From: Glandiceps talaboti
Taxonomy: Eukaryota > Hemichordata > Enteropneusta > Spengelidae
Assembly (NCBI RefSeq): GCF_964340395.1
Contig: NC_135567.1
Location: 20,374,001 to 20,438,000 of the forward strand
DNA: 64,000 bases
Reading direction: 5' to 3'
The notes below the pieces were generated by a model. The model saw only the letters and a list, made by a program, of their open reading frames with translations, had not been told where the DNA came from and searched no databases. Position numbers and translations under genes: made by a program. Below, in pieces: positions 56,409 through 64,000 of this stretch; within the stretch, counting starts at the first letter, position 1; every line of letters starts with the position of its first letter.

Positions 56409-59400
56409 ATGTCGGATCTATCGCTTTGTGTTCGTAAACGAATTAGTCTTCGTTTTGACGATCAGTTGGGCGATTATTTGAACAAGCAAGAAAAGGACCA
56501 ACACCATGAATGGTCGAATAGTACGATTGATTTAGGACATCAAGGTGAGATGTTTGTTAATATTGTATTGGGAATTTCCATTCTCGAAATGCCTGGGATC
56601 ATGGCCATTGTAGGGGACGCAGTGTATGGTGTGAATATAACAACAAACTGTCTTCTCAAACAGCCAACTTCACGGTGTAAGCTCTACTACCATGGCTATA
56701 ATTCAGATTGTTTGATAGTAGTTGAAATAAAATACTTCGGTATTTGAAATAGTAACAACCAAGAGTCATCGGTTACAAATACTAAGTTAGAAATGAAACT
56801 GCTTGCACACGGAGTAAGTTCGAATCTAGTCCTGCTTGCATACGGAGTAATCCGGGACTCGATTTTGACAATTGTCCCTCCTACATCTAGAGTCAAGTTT
56901 AGAGTCAAGTCAGCAATATAGACTCGTGCACCGCCTGTAAGCAGGGCTAGTTCGAAGCCAGACTGCAGAGGTGAGAAGTACACGATCAACATCGGCCACA
57001 GACAAACCTAAAGTGGAGTAAGCAATGCCAATAATAAAAATATTTGTCTATTTACAGATTGTTGTCATGTCTGGGAAGAAGCAAAACGAACAGATAAAAT
57101 ATCCCAACTCAGTGAATCATTTACTAAAACAACAGACAAATTACAATGGAGATTAAAAAATAACATGTTGACTGAAAAAGGTAAGATATTTGACAGAAAT
57201 AAGGAAATATTCAGTGTGTATTTTATAAATATACATGTGTACTAAAGATCAATGTATCGTCACTTGAGTAAAAAGCTTATAAACTCAGTTTGTGCCACTT
57301 CAAGTTCAAAAATGTTACTTATTTGGAAAACTAGTTGTGACTTTTGATAAGTGTGTCCTCAAATAATAACTAAATTTTGTTGTTATGAGTCAAAATTATA
57401 AAAACTGGAATTTCTTGTGAGTCACCACATAGTTAGTCTGTAAGGTACGCCGTGACGAGGCACCCTCAAACATCAGGCAGCCCCTAACACTTCCCTGTGA
57501 GAGGAGGCCGGTGAGGGCGTAACGTCACAACGTATCTTACAGTCTACCACATAGTAAGAGATAAGGGAACACTAAATCTTGGTATGTCCCAAAATAGCAC
57601 TATTATGAAATGTGTTGCCACGGGTGGCATGCTCACTTTAGGAAGGTTGCAGCCACTTCTGTTTTGTTATTGTAATCAATTCCGTTTGTGATAGCATGTG
57701 CAGTGTAGTGGCATGCTGCACATGATCTAGCAAAAGGACTTATAAGTTCCTGTCTTAAGAAATACATACCTTACAATGTGTAGAGATATATTAGTTGCAT
57801 TCAGTGTTTTCAAATGAAATAATCCTGAGCAATATTGCAACGATGGTCATACAATCAACTCAGTCTTCCAAAAGTACTTTTGCTGGTGTCATGTGTGGTG
57901 GCACACACTATAGAAGTGACTGTGACCTACCTTGATTGAGCACATCGCCAGCGGCAAAACATACAATAACAAAAATTTGACACATGTATTAATCTTTTGC
58001 ACTGTATTGAGTTACAATCAAGGACTTGGTCTATGTTGTTTCACATTGATTTTTCAAGTAGGAAGCCATGAAAATAAATACCCAATTCTCATCCATATGG
58101 CCACTTTAATTGTGACTTTTTCTGATTTCTTTCCTTCCAGAAAAGTTTACCATAGTTAGTTTCCTGCGTGAGAGTGGAAGTATTCAAATGAAAGTGACAT
58201 CAAATGTACTGATGGAAAACAGGATACACAAAACTACAGGAAGTAGAAATGTGTTGGGTGTAGGAGCTGGGCATGCTGGGAAGGAAAACAATTCAGAAGA
58301 ATCTATTGATGATGGAATCATGAATGATGGTGTGTCTACCTTTGTCTCATCACGTATGCAACAATGTCAGAAACCATCATCCAACCAAAGCAGTTATAGC
58401 ATGGAGCAAGGCCTGAAGCAACTATCCAATCAAAACAACTCTAACAATGATCCAAACCAGAGGCCATCATCCAATGAAAGCATCTGTAGCACAGAGCAAG
58501 ATCAGAGACTGTCATCCAATCAAAGCATCTGTACCACTGACTCTGGGCCAGCCCAAAAATCACCTTCCCATCAAAGCATCATTAGCACAGGACCAGGACA
58601 GAGACTATCATCCAATCAAAGCATCTGTAGCACAGAGCTAGGTGAGGGTGTGTCATCCAATCAAAATGGCTGTATCAGCACTGACTTGGAACCAGATGAT
58701 AAAGAAAGACCACAGCAAGGCACGTATTCGTCTCAGGAGGATAACTCTACACAATATGATGAAAGTAGCAAGAATACGAGTGAAATTGTTATCAAAATGG
58801 AAGCCGAAGATAATATTATATACACTGCCACTGTTGAACCTAACGAATCTGAGGTTGATTTCGTTGAAAGTGTTTCTTTTCCAAGTGGAGATACAAAAAC
58901 AGTTCCTCCTGTTTTACATCATAATAATGCATCTGATTATTTTGTCAATAATGGCAGTGAGAATAAGTCCAACAGTTTCTCAGATGAAACTACTGATTAT
59001 TTCGGCACAAGTGAGAGTCAGTCAAACCGTTTCTCAGATACGGGTACAAAAATGAAAATTGTTGATATACGGACAGTTGCCAATAGTAACACAAACATAT
59101 CAAATGAAGTTACGCAACCTAATGAAACTGATTATACAGCCAATACGCAACAACAAGAAGTTGGAGATAATCAAAGTTACGATAGTCGTAAAATCAACGT
59201 TTCTTACGCAGTCAAACTCCGAAGACTGACCAAGTTATTTATTTGTGATATATGCGGTAAAGGGTTTAGTCAGAAATCGTCCCTCACCCAACATAATATG
59301 ATTCATACGGGTGAAAAACCATATCCCTGCTCGACGTGCGGAAAACATTTTCGACATAGCAATAATCTAATACGTCACATACGCATTCATACTGGTGAAC

Positions 59401-61949
59401 GGCCGTATCAATGTGGTATTTGTGGAAAGCGTTTTAATCAAACGAATATTCTTCGTATTCATCAGAAGAGACACCTAAAAGAAAGGGGAAGATGTGAAAT
59501 AGGAAAGATACGACAGAATGTCGCTGACGAGGGTAGATGTACGATTAGAAATATACTACAGAATGACGCGGAAAGGAGAAGATGTACGATTGGAGATGAA
59601 CAACAGAGTATTACTGAGGTACGACAATCTATGCAAGATATACAGCAATTGCGTAAAAATACTACACAGTTTAGCAGTAATATTGAACTATCTGCAGAAG
59701 AGATACAACAACCAATACGTAATGTACTATCAGACTCAGGGATAGAAAATGATCAACAACTGATGTGGAAAACGCAACAACCAGCGTACAAGATATTTCA
59801 ATCCAATGACAAGAGTCGGGAAATAACGAAGCATACACAAGAGATGGATGATGGTAATAATCGACAATCTACATGGAAGTTGAGACACCAAGGTGAATCA
59901 GTTTGGCAGAAACAGCAACAAAGAAGGGAAATTCAACAGTTGAGAGGCGAAGCACAACAGCAACAAGCACTACAGATGCAGCAACATTCAAGACAGATGC
60001 AGCAAACTGCAACCATATTGCAGCAACAAAGGGGAGAAATGCAGCAAACAGCAGACAAAATGCAAACAACTGTGGTACAGCAACAAACTGAGGAGATGCA
60101 GCTACCAATTGGAGAGGTACAGCAATCTGTAGCCAAGTTGCAGCAACAAACAAGACTACTGCAGCAAACAGGAAATGGAATGCAGCAACAAACACCAGTG
60201 TTTCGGCAACAAAGGGGTAAAGCACAGCTGCACGGTGGGGAACTAATGCAACCAACAGATGAAACATTCATAGAGACAGTCCATCAAAGAGATGAAATAC
60301 AACTTCCAACGGAAAATGCTTCTCTACTCACACCAGTTACAGAATTATATGAATGTCAAAAATGCAACGAAATGTTTGTCAATAAGAACCAGTATGATGA
60401 TCACATGACTCGACACGTAGATCACATGACTCTACACGTAGATGTCCGACCGTTTCAATGTAGTTATTGTTCGATGTCGTTTCGACAACGGAGTACTCTA
60501 AGGGGTCATTTGTTGATTCACACTGGAGAAGAACCGTTTCAGTGTCATTACTGCAATAAGAAATTTAGACACAAGAATAATTTGACGCGTCATATACGAA
60601 TTCATACAGGTGAGAGACCGTACCAGTGTAAGGTATGCGGCAAACGTTTCAACCAATCAAATGTCCTGCACATACACGAGAAGAGACACCACAAAGAGAG
60701 AGAGGGTGGGATGATACGAAGAAATGCAGAGATAAGACAACTCAAAGAGGGACATTTTACGAAGGTGACGGAAGATGCACAAATGAGACAGGGAGGAGAG
60801 GGAGAAAGTGAGACGATACATGAAAATGCAGAGATGAAACACCACAGACTTGGAGAGCTGGGAATGGTAACAGGAAATACAGAGATGGGACACCAAACTG
60901 ATGGAGAACTTGGAATGATAACGGAAAATGCCGAGATAAGACACCACAAACAGGGAACTGTTATGGAAAACACAAAGATGGGACTACAAAGAGTGGGAGA
61001 TCTTGACATGATACCGGAAAAGACACAATCTAGGAATCAAGGAAGATTGGTAGGAATACAACATAGTGAAGTGCAAGTGATACCAAGAGATATGAAATGT
61101 ACTAAAATCAGTGAAAGACAAGATACATTTGAAGGCATGCAACACTTTGAAAGCATAGGTACATCAATGAAAACTCGCAATAAAGGACACTTTGAAGAGA
61201 TACCACAGTATGAGGTGCAAGACATTCAACAGAATTCAGCTAATGTCGAGAATAGCGAGATAAGTGGACAAATAGTACACCAGGAGCAAGAGACAAGAGT
61301 GAGGCTAGCATACAGCAGTGAAACTCAGAACACAGAAATGGACCATGCCGAGAATAACGAGATGAGTGGACAAATAGAACACACGGACCAAGAAACTAGA
61401 GTGAGGCTAGCATACAGCGGTGAAACTCGGACCACAGAAATGGACCATGCCGAGAATAACGAGATGAGTGGACAAATAGAACACACGGACCAAGAAACTA
61501 GAGTGAGGCTAGCATACAGCGGTGAAACTCGGACCACAGAAATGGACCAATCTTTGGTTCTGAATACGTCTGAAATTAATAACACAGATGAGGATGTAAT
61601 TTATGTACACAGAAACATAGATGTAACGAGTCAACAATATCAACAACGATTTGTTTATAATATAGATCAGACAACAAATTCAAAACAAAAGACACTGAAG
61701 AGATATTCATGTAATCTTTGTCCAAAGCGATTCAATTCAAAATCCTGTCTGACGTATCACTCAAGAGTGCATTCTGGGGAGAAGCCGTATAAATGTACGC
61801 AGTGTGAGGCAGCGTTTGCAACTCGAGGTAATCTGGTGCGTCATAAACGAGTTCACACGGGAGAGAAACCGTATACTTGTAATATCTGTCACAGAAGCTT
61901 CAACCAGTCTAGTATATTGAAACGACATCAAAGGGTTCACTCACAGTAG
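56409..61949 (+). CDS. Gene I: WEEA-module C2H2 zinc-finger protein, ten fingers in three clusters
   Basis: Three exons: 56409-56544, 57058-57180 and 58141-61949, both introns phase 1, 1355 residues, the largest of the family. M-S-D-L-S-L-C was chosen over an ATG eight codons upstream because it fits exon 1 of the paralogues. Exon 1 has K-R-I-S-L-R-F-D-D. Exon 2 begins D-C-C-H-V-W-E-E-A. Exon 3 opens E-K-F-T-I-V-S-F-L-R-E-S-G. The linker has Ser-rich repeats around S-S-N-Q-S-I-C (58370-58680), I-K-M-E (58791-58802) and F-V-E-S-V-S-F-P-S-G (58857-58892). Finger clusters: three (about 59245-59475), four (60345-60690) and three (61705-61945). A Gln/Met-rich repeat region (59880-60250) separates the first two, and three 34-residue repeats (61230-61550) precede the last. 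The last two fingers of cluster 1 and of cluster 2 are near copies. Separate clusters may contact distant half-sites; this is inferred. Confidence 0.87.
56827..56949. mobile_element. 123-bp MITE (TAGTCCTGCTTGCA), intron 1 of I
   Basis: TAGTCCTGCTTGCA on the left pairs with TGTAAGCAGGGCTA on the right. The flanks GTTCGAATC and GTTCGAAGC are a 9-bp duplication with one mismatch. Inverted relative to the copy at 48847-48956. Confidence 0.85.
57434..57546. mobile_element. 113-bp MITE (TAGTCTGTAAGGTACG) with CCACATAGT duplication, intron 2 of I
   Basis: The ends TAGTCTGTAAGGTACG and CGTATCTTACAGTCTA are inverted repeats with two differences. CCACATAGT is duplicated exactly at 57425-57433 and 57547-57555. 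The same host repeat at about 620-650 lacks the element and has one copy of the site (TCACATAGT), so it is an empty site. One element end also occurs at about 44503-44525. Confidence 0.9.
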
Positions 61950-62509
61950 CCAATGACATCAAAGGATTCACTCACAGCAGCCAATGACATCAAAGGATTC
62001 ACTCACAGTAGCCAATGACATCAAAGGGTTCACTCACAGTAGCCAATGACATCAAAGGATTCACTCACAGTAACCAATGACATCAAAGGATTCACTCACA
62101 GTAACCAATGACATCAAAGGGTTCACTCACAGCAGCCAATGACATCAAAGGGTTCACTCACAGCAGCCAATGACATCAAAGGGTTCACTCACAGCAGCCA
62201 ATGACATCAAAGGATTCACTCACAGTAGCCAATGGCATCAAAGGGTTCACTCACAGCAGCCAATGACATCAAAGGATTCACTCACAGTAGCCAATGACAT
62301 CAAAGGATTCACTCACAGTAGTCAATGACATCAAAGGGCTCACTCACAGTAGCCAATGACATCAAAGGATTCACTCACAGTAGCCAACGACATCAAAGGA
62401 TTCACTCACAGTAGCCAATGACATCAAAGGATTCACTCACAGAAGCCAATGACATCAAAGGATTCACTCACAGTAGCCAATGACATCAAAGGGTTCACTC
62501 ACAGTAGTT
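61922..62509 (+). repeat. 31-bp minisatellite born from the 3' coding end of gene I, about 19 units
   Basis: Unit AATGACATCAAAGGATTCAC followed by TCACAGTAGCC. The first unit is coding: it specifies R-H-Q-R-V-H-S-Q and the TAG stop of gene I. About 18 further units follow in the 3' flank. The period is not a multiple of three. Confidence 0.95.
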
Positions 62510-62825
62510 AGCTGAAGTGTTGACAGTTTTCTGTGATGGTTTACAGATATCACTTCTGTTACAGCTCCACTATCTCAGCTATGCCCTCTCAACATCCACT
62601 TCGACATTTAAATTTAAATTAAAAAATTATGTAAATTCTTACTGGGCTTTAAATCTACTTCAGTGGAGTCACCATGTGATGTGAACCAATGAGGAGAATG
62701 GAACAGTGTGATGTAATATGCATCACTAGACATTATCAGCCAATCACAAAGAGAAGATTTTATGACAGACTTACACATATCTAGGTTCAATTGTGCCACT
62801 GTTCAGGGCTCGAAATTAACAGTAG

Positions 62826-63050
62826 TCCCATGTCCACAGACTACCAATTCTTGTCATGGGGCTACCATAGTCCCATACCCACAGACTACCAATTCTTGTC
62901 ATGGGGCTACCATAGTCCTATGCCCACAGACTACCAATTCTTGTCATGGGGCTACCATAGTCCTATGCCCACAGACTACCAATTCTTGTCATGGGGCTAC
63001 CATAGTCCCATGTCCACAGACTACCAATTCTTGTCATGGGGCTACCATAA
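62826..63050 (+). repeat. 45-bp tandem repeat, five units
   Basis: Unit CATAGTCCCATACCCACAGA, CTACCAATTCTTGTCATGGG-GCTAC. It lies within an element that begins CAGGGCTCGAAATTAAC (62805) and resembles 22330-22555. The terminal CAGGG and its inverse TTAATTTCAAGCCCTG near 54245 suggest a hAT-like origin. Confidence 0.9.
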
Positions 63051-63840
63051 TTTGCAGCTGGTAGCCCACTCAGGCTATCACTGATTATGTGATGACGATG
63101 GAACACTTATGGACATGAAAGTATTTTGATAACACACATATTTCCAATAGAGGAAATTTGTTTTCAATTCAGGAATATGGGACTACAGGTCACAATCCTT
63201 GGGCTACCACATTCTGAAACTGTTAGCCCACTAGGACTATGAAAGAAAACAAGTTAATTTTTAGTCTGCTGTTATGTTAAGTAATCTATTTTTAGGTTTG
63301 AATGCAAAATTGTTGAAGCAAACATTGAAGTACATGTGAACAGTGATCTGAGTTGCTATTCTTTTTAAAATGCAGTAAAAACCAGCTTCTACTGAAATGA
63401 CTACACTTGGACTTGATGAATTTAATGATTTCATTTGTTTACTTTCAACTGATAATCAAAATATCAACTTAACTACTTCTACATCCCCACTGTACCTAGA
63501 TAATTATTTAGTTTGTATTTGAGTTGTCTTATGTACCAACTATTGTGTCCAATGAGTAAAACACCATCACAATGTTATTTCTCTTGTATAAGTCTGTGGC
63601 CCAGTTTTACTCCTTGATAAGTGTCCCTGACAAGATTACAATAAAAAGTCACTTTTCACAAATAATTGGCACATTGATATTATCCATTTTTCAATTTTTT
63701 TTTACTTTTGTTGGAAAACATACCAAATATGCCAATGAATGTGGTTTCATCACAGTATGATTTGGCAATAAATATTTGAAACAAAAGCTATGTTACTTGT
63801 GGTTACATTAACATAAATTAATTTTGAGTTACTGTAATTG

Positions 63841-64000
63841 TGTGTGTGTGTATGTATGTTTGTATGTATGTATGTATGTATGTATGTATGTATGTATGTA
63901 TGTATGTATGTATGTTGTGGATGTTGTGGATGTGTATGTATGTATGTATGTACGTACGTATGGATGGATGGATGGATGTATGTATGTATGTATGTATGTA
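63841..64000 (+). repeat. TG / TATG / TGGA microsatellite
   Basis: Tetranucleotide TATG run with short TGTGGATG and GGAT blocks, reaching the window end. Confidence 0.97.

Larger units (their letters stand above)
62510..64000. other. 3' flank of gene I
   Basis: No gene is seen. It holds a 45-bp repeat (62826-63050) inside a dispersed element (62812-63265) and a TATG/TG microsatellite (63841-64000, running off the window). The segment 63265-63840 shows nothing beyond AT-rich sequence. Confidence 0.6.

Noticed and set aside
59869-61225. Minus-strand ORFs of 86-135 codons over gene I
   Set aside because: Antisense shadows of the Gln-rich and repeat-coding parts of gene I.

Overview
This is animal nuclear DNA, most likely from a marine invertebrate (cephalochordate, hemichordate or lophotrochozoan grade; I cannot name the species). 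The reasons are short GT-AG introns, C2H2 zinc-finger and CENP-B-type DNA-binding domains, an aldo-keto reductase with an intron, 5'-truncated LINE remains, many small hairpin elements, and dense micro- and minisatellites. The DNA is AT-rich and has no prokaryotic features. || Main content: a local family of eight paralogous genes, called here A to I with E skipped. Plus strand: A (1147-4196, 5' end outside the window), B (7033-11117), C (13037-19007), D (25277-29213), I (56409-61949). Minus strand: F (34031-39660), G (44581-48326), H (51635-55221). Each begins with the same three-exon N-terminal module. Exon 1 (44-64 codons) carries a short I-x-L-[VIL]-F segment and ends in Q-G or E-G. Exon 2 (123 nt, 129 in H) reads D-C-x-x-[IL]-W-[ED]-E-A, then a helix ending in K-G. 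The start of exon 3 reads D-K-T-[TA]-I-L-N-F-L-C-Q-x-G. Introns 1 and 2 are phase 1 in every gene where both can be seen. I call this the WEEA module, a descriptive name only; I do not recognise it as KRAB, SCAN, ZAD, BTB or another named domain. || After the module comes a long Ser/Thr/Asn/acidic, probably disordered linker holding a SUMO-consensus tetrapeptide (psi-K-x-E) in all eight genes. The C-terminal DNA-binding part then differs by gene: 6, 4, 5, 11 and 10 C2H2 fingers (A, C, D, H, I), a CENP-B/Tigger-type double helix-turn-helix without a transposase catalytic domain (B), or a very basic Arg-rich repeat on an extra fourth exon (F, G). The arrangement resembles KRAB-, SCAN- or ZAD-zinc-finger clusters: one conserved protein-interaction head and exchangeable DNA-binding tails. 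|| The one unrelated gene is an aldo-keto reductase (23511-25049, minus), which lies head to head with gene D across 227 bp. || The rest is repeats. They include a 1002-bp TIR element inserted in a 58-bp satellite within an intron of C, several MITE families (three with 9-bp target duplications), two LINE 3' tails and one LINE with a recognisable protein C-terminus, and more than a dozen minisatellites. In three genes (A, C, I) the sequence around the final codons has itself been tandemly multiplied downstream of the stop. No tRNA, rRNA or CRISPR was seen, and no core promoter could be called with confidence.
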